A stretch of 64,000 nucleotides of DNA from positions 310,001-374,000 of the forward strand of contig NZ_OMPU01000013.1 of NCBI RefSeq assembly GCF_900313065.1. The letters are read 5' to 3'. This document shows positions 35,073-42,580 of this stretch, in pieces. The notes beneath the pieces are model-generated. The model was given only the letters and a program-made list of their open reading frames with translations, was not told the origin of the DNA and did not search any database. Both the position numbers and the translations under genes were made by a program. The stretch is from Kiloniella sp. EL199. GTDB taxonomy: Bacteria > Pseudomonadota > Alphaproteobacteria > Kiloniellales > Kiloniellaceae. Each line of letters opens with the position of its first letter. The first letter of the stretch is position 1.

Positions 35073-35816
35073 TTAATCGCTTCTGAATTCCCACAATCTT
35101 TTGTTGATTCCATCGACAATCTTTCTTCGTTTCCGACGAAGCTTGTGTATTGTTTTTTGAGGATCTTGAATTGGAGGACTATCAGACCGAATATCTGATT
35201 GAACGCTATTATCATGTACAATAGGGAAGGGATAAACGGCTCGGATTTGTAGCTTGTTTTCCCATACTCTATCCATCGCGATATCTATTGGATGGAAAAT
35301 AGTTTTGCAATAATTACAAAGTTTTTCAGCACCGGACTGGTTCAGAATATATCCAACGGCTCCGCACGCATTGCCTTTGAGTTTTACTAAGTCAGCTATC
35401 TCGGTGATTGGTTCTAAAATCTCAAATTTGCGGTCACGGGAAGATGCAAGGCGTATCATATCCCATGGTGTTTTGACGTTTTTAATAGCTTTTAAAACAG
35501 CTGGTAATTCTTTTGTAATCTTAACATCATCTTCAATAATCAGGGCCATTTCATGCCCTTCATTTAATATGCGCTCAAACAGTGTAAAGTGGCTCAGATA
35601 GCACCCGATTTCATTAGGAGTCATATCTTTACCAAACTCCTTTAAACGATAGCTATGTGCATAGTTTTTTATGCTTTTCCAATCAAGTTCTCTTCCATCG
35701 ATGGCTTTGTAGAACTCATAATTCAACTCGATTGAGTTAAATTGGTCTTCAATTTTTTTTCTTCTCTCGGCAGATCTTTCGAGATTTATAATAAAAATCG
35801 GAATTTGCTGAGTCAT
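35073..35816 (-). CDS. Family 25 glycosyltransferase (LOS/LPS type)
   Basis: The product has 247 residues. It has the GT25 opening IPIFIINLERSAERRKKIED, then NEIGCYLSHFTLFERILNEG and the acidic metal/nucleotide motif ALIIEDDVKI near residue 95. The C-terminus is basic (IHKLRRKRRKIVDGINKRLW). GT25 enzymes such as LgtB/LpsA add galactose or glucose to lipooligosaccharide. AGGA lies seven bases before the ATG. It faces the GT2 gene, suggesting a small glycan pair. Confidence 0.9.
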   Translation of the reverse strand: MTQQIPIFIINLERSAERRKKIEDQFNSIELNYEFYKAIDGRELDWKSIKNYAHSYRLKEFGKDMTPNEIGCYLSHFTLFERILNEGHEMALIIEDDVKITKELPAVLKAIKNVKTPWDMIRLASSRDRKFEILEPITEIADLVKLKGNACGAVGYILNQSGAEKLCNYCKTIFHPIDIAMDRVWENKLQIRAVYPFPIVHDNSVQSDIRSDSPPIQDPQKTIHKLRRKRRKIVDGINKRLWEFRSD

Positions 35817-36104
35817 GAAGAATCCTAAAATGAATTTGCGGCTAGATAGGGCTTATAGTTCTGACCATACAGGTTCGCAAGGATGATAGAGCATATCTAG
35901 TCTGTGTTAATCGCTCTTATGGCGTCAAGTGTAGTAGGGACAGATCCTGGAGATGTAAAAGAAAGGTCAATAAAATAGCTGTAATACTAGAAAAATTATT
36001 ACAACCACATATGATGAGTGTGTTTATCCCTTTAATTTCCACAAATTGGTTAAATCCTCCGACTTCAGTCGGATAAATATACAATTTTGCGCCAAAGGTG
36101 CTCA
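35817..36104. other. Non-coding gap with repeat element
   Basis: This is 288 bp between GT25 and gshB. It contains the first of two palindromic repeats (36057-36073). A 62-codon minus-strand frame across it has no family features and is probably not a gene. Confidence 0.4.
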
Positions 36105-36133
36105 TTACACTGAAGCCTCTGACTTTAGTCGGA
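36057..36133. repeat. Pair of palindromic repeats, IS200/IS605-like ends
   Basis: Two 17-bp copies, CTCCGACTTCAGTCGGA at 36057-36073 and CTCTGACTTTAGTCGGA at 36117-36133, lie exactly 60 bp apart. Each folds on itself (TCCGACT / AGTCGGA; the second extends to CCT...AGG with one G-T pair). Such short dyads with a CTTTAGTC or CTTCAGTC tip resemble the subterminal hairpins of IS200/IS605-type or REP-like elements; no transposase gene is here. The second copy lies inside the gshB 3' end. Confidence 0.55.
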
Positions 36134-37076
36134 GGAGGTTCAGTTTACCTTCAATTGAATCCCAGATGTCAGCTTCGAGCGAAACGCCATTAAAGCGGTT
36201 TATTTCTTGAATGCCAGTCGGGGATGTCACGTTGATTTCTGTCATGTAGTCACCGATGACATCAATGCCTACGAAAATAAGACCCCGTTCTTTCAGGGTT
36301 GGGCCAATGGCAGCACAGATTTCGCGATCACGTTCTGTCAAACCAATTGGATCTGGGCGTCCACCCACATGCATGTTGGATCTTGCTTCGCCTTCTGCTG
36401 GTACGCGGTTAATAGCCCCTGCTGGCTCTCCGTCGATCAGGATGATCCGTTTGTCTCCTTTGCGAACATCCGGCAGGTAGAGCTGTGCGATTATGGGTTC
36501 GCGGTAGTGCTGTTCAAATAATTCAAAAACGGAATTCAGGTTTTCATCATCAGGTTTGATGTGGAAAACGCCTGCACCGCCGTTTCCATAGAGTGGTTTA
36601 ACGATGATATCCTTATGTTCGGCGCGGAAGGATTTGATTTCGTCCAGATCATTTGTGATCAGGGTTGGGGGCATGAGTTCTGGAAATTCAGCAATGAAGA
36701 GTTTTTCCGGGCAATTTCTAACCCAACTGGGATCATTTACGACAAGTGTTTTGGGGTGGACATGATCCAGCAAATGCGTTGCCGTAATATAGGACATGTC
36801 GAATGGTGGGTCCTGGCGCATGAGAATAACGTCAATCGTGGCGAGATCAATGATTTGAGCTTCACCAAGTGTTGCATGGTTTCCCTGTTCGCGCCGAAAT
36901 TCTACCGGGCGGCACTTGGCATAAACCTGTGACCCTTTCATTGAAAGGTCTTTAGGCAGATAATGGTATAGTTTGTAGCCGCGGTTTTGAGCCTCGAGAC
37001 CTAATATGAAAGAGCTGTCGCCATTGATATCAATGGTTGATACTGGGTCCATCTGGATGGCAACGGAGAGTGTCAT
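36105..37076 (-). CDS. gshB: Glutathione synthetase
   Basis: GshB joins gamma-glutamylcysteine and glycine using ATP. It is an ATP-grasp enzyme of 323 residues. Visible blocks are [20 protein letters not shown] near the start, [16 protein letters not shown], the ATP-grasp lysine region [16 protein letters not shown], and the C-terminal [15 protein letters not shown] with metal ligands. The last ten codons ([10 protein letters not shown]) lie in a palindromic repeat, so the original C-terminus may have been replaced. Confidence 0.95.
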   Translation of the reverse strand: MTLSVAIQMDPVSTIDINGDSSFILGLEAQNRGYKLYHYLPKDLSMKGSQVYAKCRPVEFRREQGNHATLGEAQIIDLATIDVILMRQDPPFDMSYITATHLLDHVHPKTLVVNDPSWVRNCPEKLFIAEFPELMPPTLITNDLDEIKSFRAEHKDIIVKPLYGNGGAGVFHIKPDDENLNSVFELFEQHYREPIIAQLYLPDVRKGDKRIILIDGEPAGAINRVPAEGEARSNMHVGGRPDPIGLTERDREICAAIGPTLKERGLIFVGIDVIGDYMTEINVTSPTGIQEINRFNGVSLEADIWDSIEGKLNLLRLKSEASV

Positions 37077-37097
37077 GAGGTCACATTCCCTAGTAGA

Positions 37098-37973
37098 TCA
37101 GTTCAATTGTGCTTTCAGTTTCTGGAGCATTTGAGACGCTTCCATAAGACCTCTGTGGTCTTCTTCGATCTGTAGATAATGTTCCAGAGTTTCAATTGCA
37201 GCAAGAATGTTATTTAAAAATGCCTGAAGCATGCCTGCTTCTCGCCATATGACAGGTTCATTCGGGGCAATGAGAAGCATTTTTTCCAAGATTTCTAATG
37301 CTTTTTCTGGTTCTTTAGCTTCAATCAATCGTACTTTAATATTATTCTGAAGTCGCAAGAGGATATTACGGTTGCTCACGGATTGAGTGAATTCTGCCTG
37401 TAGTTCAGCTCGATCACTCATAAAACCTTTCAGGGTTGCGCGAAGCCAAGGAGTATCACGTACCTTTCCGCGATCAAAGGGATCAACAATGACGTGCTTT
37501 TTCCCATATGAAATGCGGATAAGGAAATGTCCGGGGAAATTCAATCCGGCAGCAAAAAGAGTCTGTTCAAGATTGATTGAATGTATGATGTGAAGATAGA
37601 GAATCCCTAAAACAATTGGCAAACCTTTGCGTCTTTCAATGACCGCAATAAGGTTTGCATTCTCAAGATCGTCATAGGTTTCTATATCGCCCTTGTAGCC
37701 ATGTATGTCATAAAGCACAGTTTCAATTGTGCTAAGAATATCATCAAGATCAAGTGCTTCTTTATGATTTGCAATTTGTCGTAAAAGATTTTGTGTGTCT
37801 TGAACCAAACAATCCAAATGATCTCTGTAGCGATCAATAGAATTCGCTTTACGATCTTGTGCCGCAATTAACAGTGCCGTTTCAGACAGAGAAATATCAT
37901 GGTCTTCTGATTGACCAATATTTTTTAAGTAGCGAAAGATATTAGCGCTGGAGAGTGATGTGCGATGTAGCAT
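37098..37973 (-). CDS. SirB1-family (transglutaminase-like) protein
   Basis: The product has 291 residues. The diagnostic SirB1/transglut_core2 block is DIETYDDLENANLIAVIERR followed by KGLPIVLGILYLHI (about residues 95-130). A C-terminal TPR-like part (EILEKMLLIAPNEPVIWREA) follows. The canonical Cys of transglutaminases is not at the usual place, so an enzymatic role is unproven. It is transcribed just before gshB on the same strand with a 21-bp gap. Confidence 0.82.
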   Translation of the reverse strand: MLHRTSLSSANIFRYLKNIGQSEDHDISLSETALLIAAQDRKANSIDRYRDHLDCLVQDTQNLLRQIANHKEALDLDDILSTIETVLYDIHGYKGDIETYDDLENANLIAVIERRKGLPIVLGILYLHIIHSINLEQTLFAAGLNFPGHFLIRISYGKKHVIVDPFDRGKVRDTPWLRATLKGFMSDRAELQAEFTQSVSNRNILLRLQNNIKVRLIEAKEPEKALEILEKMLLIAPNEPVIWREAGMLQAFLNNILAAIETLEHYLQIEEDHRGLMEASQMLQKLKAQLN

Positions 37974-37991
37974 GGATCTTATATATATACT

Positions 37992-38028
37992 TTAAACGGC
38001 GGTAAGGATAAATGTTACCGCCGTTTAA
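37992..38028. terminator. Perfect 14-bp inverted repeat after the BON gene
   Basis: TTAAACGGCGGTAA and TTACCGCCGTTTAA pair perfectly around a 9-base loop. It lies 17 bp past the stop of the BON lipoprotein gene and 19 bp before the SirB1-like start. The T-run is short, so termination is likely but not certain. Confidence 0.7.
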
Positions 38029-38044
38029 GTTCATTTGAACAGCG

Positions 38045-38653
38045 CTATTGTGTTCTGGAAGGGTCGTCTTTCAGTGTCACATAACTGACAACGCGTTTGA
38101 CGTAATCAATATCTTTTGCATGCGCAATTACCCGGTTTATTTCTTCCTGGTTTTGAGCAATACCAAGCAGATAAACACTCTGGTTAACAGTATCGACATT
38201 GTAATTAATTGACGTTACTTCCTTGTCGAATAAAAGAACTGTTTTTAGTTGAGTGTTAATCCAGACGTCTCTTGCATAGTCGGTGATTCCGCTGTCGTTG
38301 TTGACTTCGATTTCATTAATGACTTCACGAACGCCTGTTGCTTTCCATGCATCACGTACAGCGATGATACGATGTTCGGGTAGTTCGACATTACCGCTGA
38401 GCAGGACTTTGCCTTCGTTAACCTGAATATTGACTTTCCTGAAAATAGAAATGTTTTCTCTCAAGAAAAGATCGTTGATTTCCAGTTTAATCTGAACATC
38501 CGTTACTGCCTTTTGAAAAGGTCTTTCCTGGGCTGCTGTGTTTGCTGCAACAGCACCTGCACCAATAACTGCGCCGGTTGTGCTACATCCGCTCAGTACC
38601 GTTATTCCGATTAGAGTAAGTGTTAATCTAAGCGCCATCCCCACCTTGGTCAT
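38045..38653 (-). CDS. BON-domain lipoprotein
   Basis: The product has 202 residues with a lipoprotein signal (LRLTLTLIGITVLSGC, lipobox LSGC) and two BON domains. BON 1 covers about residues 50-120 (VQIKLEINDLFLRENISIF; VNEGKVLLSGNVELPEHRII) and BON 2 about 125-195 (DVWINTQLKTVLLF; VYLLGIAQNQEEINRVIAHA). It resembles DolP/YraP, an outer-membrane lipoprotein important for envelope integrity. It is next to yraN/rsmI/lppC-like genes, matching the enteric yraP-yraN-yraM cluster. Confidence 0.88.
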   Translation of the reverse strand: MTKVGMALRLTLTLIGITVLSGCSTTGAVIGAGAVAANTAAQERPFQKAVTDVQIKLEINDLFLRENISIFRKVNIQVNEGKVLLSGNVELPEHRIIAVRDAWKATGVREVINEIEVNNDSGITDYARDVWINTQLKTVLLFDKEVTSINYNVDTVNQSVYLLGIAQNQEEINRVIAHAKDIDYVKRVVSYVTLKDDPSRTQ

Positions 38654-38731
38654 GGTGAAATTACTCCTGTTTATGACCTGATCTCAAATTCTGAGTTCTG
38701 TAATATCTCGTTATGTCTTTGTACGGTTTGT

Positions 38732-39109
38732 TTAGTGAACCTGCCACGCATTTTTTATGTGATAGGGGAAAACTGTGGCACCAATAAGAACAGCATCAAA
38801 TCTTTGGGCAAAATCCTGATATTGAGGGTTTTGCTTCAAAAAGTATTCTGCTGCATGAATGATGCGTATTTGTTGTTTTTGACTGATCGCCTGCGAAGCC
38901 ATTTCCAAGTTTTGTCTTTTTTTCACTTCTACAAAACAAATTAACTTCTTTTTTCTGGCAATCAGGTCAATTTCTCCAACTCTGGTTTTGTAATTTTTAG
39001 AGAGAATTTGATAGCCTTTGCACCGTAAATACCAAACAGAAAAAAGCTCTGCATAACGGCCTGTTTTATAGCTGTTTCTTTTTGAGTTTTTTTGCAAAAG
39101 GTCAGGCAT
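38732..39109 (-). CDS. YraN-family (UPF0102) nuclease-like protein
   Basis: The product has 125 residues and a restriction-endonuclease-like fold with the UPF0102 motifs GRYAELFSVWYLRCKGYQIL, YKTRVGEIDLIARKKKLICF and VEVKKRQN. The acidic residues and the ExK-type VEVKKR look intact. In several bacteria the family is linked to DNA processing, but the substrate is unproven. Its ATG abuts the rsmI stop, so the two are co-translated. Confidence 0.9.
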   Translation of the reverse strand: MPDLLQKNSKRNSYKTGRYAELFSVWYLRCKGYQILSKNYKTRVGEIDLIARKKKLICFVEVKKRQNLEMASQAISQKQQIRIIHAAEYFLKQNPQYQDFAQRFDAVLIGATVFPYHIKNAWQVH

Positions 39110-40060
39110 TCAAGTGTCTTTTGAAAGTTCCAGTGCGCGTTGATAGACTTTCTTTTTGGGCAGGCTGGTGGCTGTACTGACGAGGGCGGCAGCATCCCGT
39201 AGGGAATTGTTTCCCAATGCGCTTCTGATCTGGTTATCCAGATCTTCTTCCGTGAGTTCATTGGAACTTGTACTGTCCTGACCGACAACAATTACAATCT
39301 CGCCTTTGGGGTTCCCGACGTCAGCATAGTGCTCAGCGAGTTCTTTGAGGTTTCCACGCCGTACTTCTTCAAATTTTTTCGTAAGTTCCCGAGTTACTGC
39401 TGCGGAACGATTACCAAGGACGCTGTACATATCTGCCAAAGATCCCGCTAGTCGGTGCGTAGATTCGAAAAATATAAGTGTTGAGGGAATGGTCGTAAGT
39501 TCTTTTAGTGCTTTGCACCGGGCGCCAGTTTTATTGGGGAGAAATCCATTGAAGAAGAAGCGATCTGTTGGCAAACCGGATAAAACAAGTGCGTTTATAG
39601 GGGCTGAGGCACCAGGAATGGATGTTAAAGCGATTCCTTCTTCATGAGCGCTGTTCGCGAGTTTGTAACCCGGGTCTGATATCAGTGGTGTTCCGGCATC
39701 GGAAACCAAGGCCACGACATTGCCTTTTTTTACCTTTTCAATAAGCTTGGGTCTTACTTTATCTGCGTTATGTTCGTGATAAGCCACAAGAGGCGCTGTA
39801 AAGCCAAAAGCCTGAGCCAGCTTTTTGGTGACACGAGTGTCTTCACAGGCGATAAGATCAGCGGCAGCGAGAATTTTTTTTGCGCGGTCCGTAATATCCC
39901 CCATGTTGCCGATTGGGGTCGCAACGAGGTAAAGTGCTGGTTCAGGTTTATCGCTATTGAGGGCGGGTCGACTGTTGGCTTGTTCCTCGGTTAGTGTTTT
40001 ATTGGTCCCGTCTGATTTTACGGCAGGATGATTTTGAGAGGATGACTGTTTTGAGCTCAA
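39110..40060 (-). CDS. rsmI: 16S rRNA (cytidine1402-2'-O)-methyltransferase
   Basis: RsmI methylates the ribose of C1402 in the 16S decoding centre. The SAM-dependent tetrapyrrole methylase fold appears as LYLVATPIGNMGDITDRAKK (about residues 44-63), LIACEDTRVTKKL, ALVSDAGTPLISDPGYKL and PGASAPINALVLSGLP. The first possible start is a TTG at 40058-40060; no ATG or GTG occurs before the conserved core. It therefore carries an extended, Ser/Asn-rich N-terminus. Its 5' end overlaps the start of the divergent lipoprotein gene. Confidence 0.92.
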   Translation of the reverse strand: MSSKQSSSQNHPAVKSDGTNKTLTEEQANSRPALNSDKPEPALYLVATPIGNMGDITDRAKKILAAADLIACEDTRVTKKLAQAFGFTAPLVAYHEHNADKVRPKLIEKVKKGNVVALVSDAGTPLISDPGYKLANSAHEEGIALTSIPGASAPINALVLSGLPTDRFFFNGFLPNKTGARCKALKELTTIPSTLIFFESTHRLAGSLADMYSVLGNRSAAVTRELTKKFEEVRRGNLKELAEHYADVGNPKGEIVIVVGQDSTSSNELTEEDLDNQIRSALGNNSLRDAAALVSTATSLPKKKVYQRALELSKDT

Positions 40061-41481
40061 CGTTGGCGACTTTCTTTGTTGTAAAGGGCACGGACATTAG
40101 CCGTAGGTTTTTATCCCTGCCCGCGATCATCTTGCTTTCTATTTTGATCTCTGGATGCCAGACAACCATGAAAAAGGGGCCGGATGCAACGGCAGAAACT
40201 CCTGAAGTTCAAGAAACTCAGCCAGAGGATGCTCAAAATACGGTAGAGCCTGAAATTACTGAACCTGAAATAATTGAAGAGATCGAACCTTTTGCGGATC
40301 TTGAGACGGCAGAAACTGTTGTGATTAGCGAAAGAAGAACAAAAGTCGGATTTCTTCTACCCTTGAGTGGGCGCCATAAAGCCATTGGTGAATCTCTGTT
40401 AAACGCCGCACAGCTTGCCTTGTTTGATGTGTCCGGAGAGAAATTCGACCTTGTGGTTCGCGATACAGCGGGAACGCCAACAGGGGCACGCACTGCAATG
40501 GAATCACTGATAACAGAACAGGTTGATCTGGTGATCGGTCCCTTGTTTGCAACATCTGTGTCAGCTATAACCCCCCTCGCCCGCCAAGCAAATATCAATG
40601 TGCTTTCATTCTCGAACGATCAGGCTGTAGCTGGTGATGGTATCTATGTTTTGGGACTAACACCGGAAGAACAGATCAGACGCGTTGTTGACTATGCTAC
40701 GGCTCAGGGAATTCGACGTGTTGCTGTTTTTGCCCCTGATAACGACTATGGTCGCCGTATTGTCAGCGCGCTGCAAATTCAATCATATGGATCAAGTGTT
40801 GAACTGACACGGTTGGGTTTTTTCAATCCTTCAGATCCCGATTTGGAAGATGAAGTAAAGGCCATTGCCAATTATAACGCGCGTCACCAGTCTCTTTTGG
40901 CTCATAAAGCAACGCTGAAATCCCGGGGCGATGCGGCCTCACGTCGGGCGTTGGCTCGACTTCGTGGGCGCGATACACTTAATCCACCAAACTACGAGGC
41001 TATTATCATTCCCACAGGGGGCAAGCAGTTGCTAACGATAGCACCGTTGCTGAACTATTACGATGTTGACCCTAATCAGGTGAAATACCTTGGTACGGCA
41101 CTGTGGAATAATCCGAAGCTTGGGCGTGAGCCGGCATTGGTTGGCAGTTGGTATGCGGCCCCGTCTCCAGTACATTGGGAGAATTTTAAAGATCGTTACA
41201 AGGTACTTTATGGCAAGACGCCACCACGTATTGTGACGCTTGCCTATGATTCGGTTGCCCTTGCAGCTGTCATTGCCCGTCAAGCCGAAAGCCAATCCAC
41301 GGCTGTGAACTATTCCAAGAGCCTTTTAACCAATTCACAAGGTTTTGCTGGCCTTGATGGTGTTTTCCGTCTTCACGCAGATGGTCGGAGTGAACGTGGT
41401 TTGGCTATCCTGTCGCTGGAACGTGATTTGATCAATGTTGTTGATCCTGCCCCGGCAAGTTTTACGCCTTTGGTGAATTGA
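40042..41481 (+). CDS. LpoA/LppC-like penicillin-binding protein activator
   Basis: This is an outer-membrane lipoprotein with a leucine-binding (type 1 periplasmic) fold, of the family that activates PBP1A in enterics. From ATG 40042 the signal is RRFLSLPAIILLSILISGC with the lipobox Cys, then an acidic Glu/Pro linker. The PBP1-like domain starts at KVGFLLPLSGRHKAIGESLL. A GTG 16 codons upstream (39994) and a TTG three codons downstream (40051) are alternative starts. The N-terminal TPR part of LpoA is absent. It is divergent from rsmI as in other proteobacteria. Confidence 0.87.
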   Translation: MTVLSSTLATFFVVKGTDISRRFLSLPAIILLSILISGCQTTMKKGPDATAETPEVQETQPEDAQNTVEPEITEPEIIEEIEPFADLETAETVVISERRTKVGFLLPLSGRHKAIGESLLNAAQLALFDVSGEKFDLVVRDTAGTPTGARTAMESLITEQVDLVIGPLFATSVSAITPLARQANINVLSFSNDQAVAGDGIYVLGLTPEEQIRRVVDYATAQGIRRVAVFAPDNDYGRRIVSALQIQSYGSSVELTRLGFFNPSDPDLEDEVKAIANYNARHQSLLAHKATLKSRGDAASRRALARLRGRDTLNPPNYEAIIIPTGGKQLLTIAPLLNYYDVDPNQVKYLGTALWNNPKLGREPALVGSWYAAPSPVHWENFKDRYKVLYGKTPPRIVTLAYDSVALAAVIARQAESQSTAVNYSKSLLTNSQGFAGLDGVFRLHADGRSERGLAILSLERDLINVVDPAPASFTPLVN

Positions 41482-41524
41482 TTATAAGTGACGTTGTTAT
41501 CAAGGGAGCGTTGAAAGTAGAGCT

Positions 41525-41899
41525 GTGGCTATAGAAGATCATCAGAATTGCCAATCTGTTATTTCCAGTGTGTCGGGACAAGAAAACTGCTGTCAGGGAC
41601 TCCCCGATCTTGGCAAGAGTGGCGTTGAAAACCTGAGCAACATTTTCAAGACACTGGGTGATGAAGGGCGTTTACGGCTTTGTCTGTGCTGCTTTCAGAA
41701 TCCCTGTTCTGTGAGTGAGCTTTCAGAAGCAACGGGTCAGTCGCAATCTTTGACCAGCCATAATCTGCGGCACCTCAGAGATGCGCGCATATTGGTGTCT
41801 AAAAAAGTGGGACGCCAGGTTCACTATGAATTAGCCGATGATCATATTCGCCATGTCATTGCTGATATGGCACATCATGTGCTGGAAGATCACAATTAA
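41525..41899 (+). CDS. ArsR/SmtB-family metal sensor
   Basis: The product has 124 residues. The winged HTH runs NIFKTLGDEGRLRLCLCCFQ, then SVSELSEATGQSQSLTSHNL and VHYELADDHI. The C-terminal helix holds the SmtB-type alpha-5 zinc site: in DDHIRHVIADMAHHVLEDH the D-x-H, then His 11 residues on, then Glu 3 on, repeats the spacing Asp104-His106-His117-Glu120 of SmtB. The N-terminus is Cys-rich (NCQ; NCCQG), hinting at a second thiol site. The start is GTG at 41525. It probably represses the P-type ATPase at 44640. Confidence 0.88.
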   Translation: MAIEDHQNCQSVISSVSGQENCCQGLPDLGKSGVENLSNIFKTLGDEGRLRLCLCCFQNPCSVSELSEATGQSQSLTSHNLRHLRDARILVSKKVGRQVHYELADDHIRHVIADMAHHVLEDHN

Positions 41900-41960
41900 A
41901 ATCAAATCATAGCAACAGTTCTGCAACAATTGATACAAAATACCCGCTAGCGGCTTTTCT

Positions 41961-41983
41961 TATGCTCTGTATAGTAGAGCATA
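41961..41983. repeat. Inverted repeat upstream of lemA
   Basis: TATGCTCT and AGAGCATA are perfect arms around seven bases. It lies 62 bp after the ArsR gene and 24 bp before the lemA start. A CCGCTAGCGG palindrome followed by CTTTTCTT just upstream (41944-41961) may be a weak terminator of the ArsR gene. Confidence 0.5.
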
Positions 41984-42007
41984 TTTAAATCTGTTGCAGG
42001 ATTGTAT

Positions 42008-42580
42008 ATGCCTTCTTCGTTTCTTTTTTCCCTTCTTGGAATTGGTGTTCCTGCCCTCGTAATCTTGTGGGGTATTTTTGCCTATAATCGTCTTGTGAAA
42101 TATCGCCAGCAAGTTTCTGAAGGATGGAGCGGTATTGATGTTCAATTGAAGAAACGGAGCAACCTAATTCCCAATCTGGTGAAGGTGGTAAAGGGTTATG
42201 CTGCCCACGAAAAGTCGACCCTGGCCGAAGTCACGAAATTAAGAGCGCAGTGTGTAAGCTCTGTGGGAAACAGTGTTGATCAACGGGGGAAGGTTGAAGG
42301 AGGGCTTGCCTCGGCTTTGACCAGATTGCTTCTGGTCGCAGAGAACTACCCGGATTTAAAAGCGGATGGCAGCTTTCGTGATCTTCAGTCGACGCTGACC
42401 GAAGTTGAAAACGATATCGAGATGGCGCGCCGATATTATAATGGCGCAGTGCGTTTGATGAACGTTTCTGTTGAAAGTTTTCCAAGTAATTTAATCGCAA
42501 AACAGTTTCATTTTATCCGCGCAGAATATTTTCAACTGGAAAACCCAGATGACCGGCAGGCACCAGGAGTAAAGCTATGA
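42008..42580 (+). CDS. LemA-family protein
   Basis: From ATG 42008 the product has 190 residues. One N-terminal membrane helix (LLGIGVPALVILWGIFAYN) precedes the LemA domain, whose motifs are VSEGWSGIDVQLKKRSNLIP, NLVKVVKGYAAHEKSTL and NDIEMARRYYNGAVRLMN. The family function is unknown. AGGATTG eight bases upstream supports this ATG over a TTG at 42002. The stop overlaps the ATG of the DUF2207 gene (ATGA), so the pair is a unit, as often seen for LemA and DUF2207. Confidence 0.92.
   Translation: MPSSFLFSLLGIGVPALVILWGIFAYNRLVKYRQQVSEGWSGIDVQLKKRSNLIPNLVKVVKGYAAHEKSTLAEVTKLRAQCVSSVGNSVDQRGKVEGGLASALTRLLLVAENYPDLKADGSFRDLQSTLTEVENDIEMARRYYNGAVRLMNVSVESFPSNLIAKQFHFIRAEYFQLENPDDRQAPGVKL

Noticed and set aside
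35917-36105. 62-codon frame between GT25 and gshB
   Set aside because: It is made partly of the palindromic repeat and has no recognisable domain.
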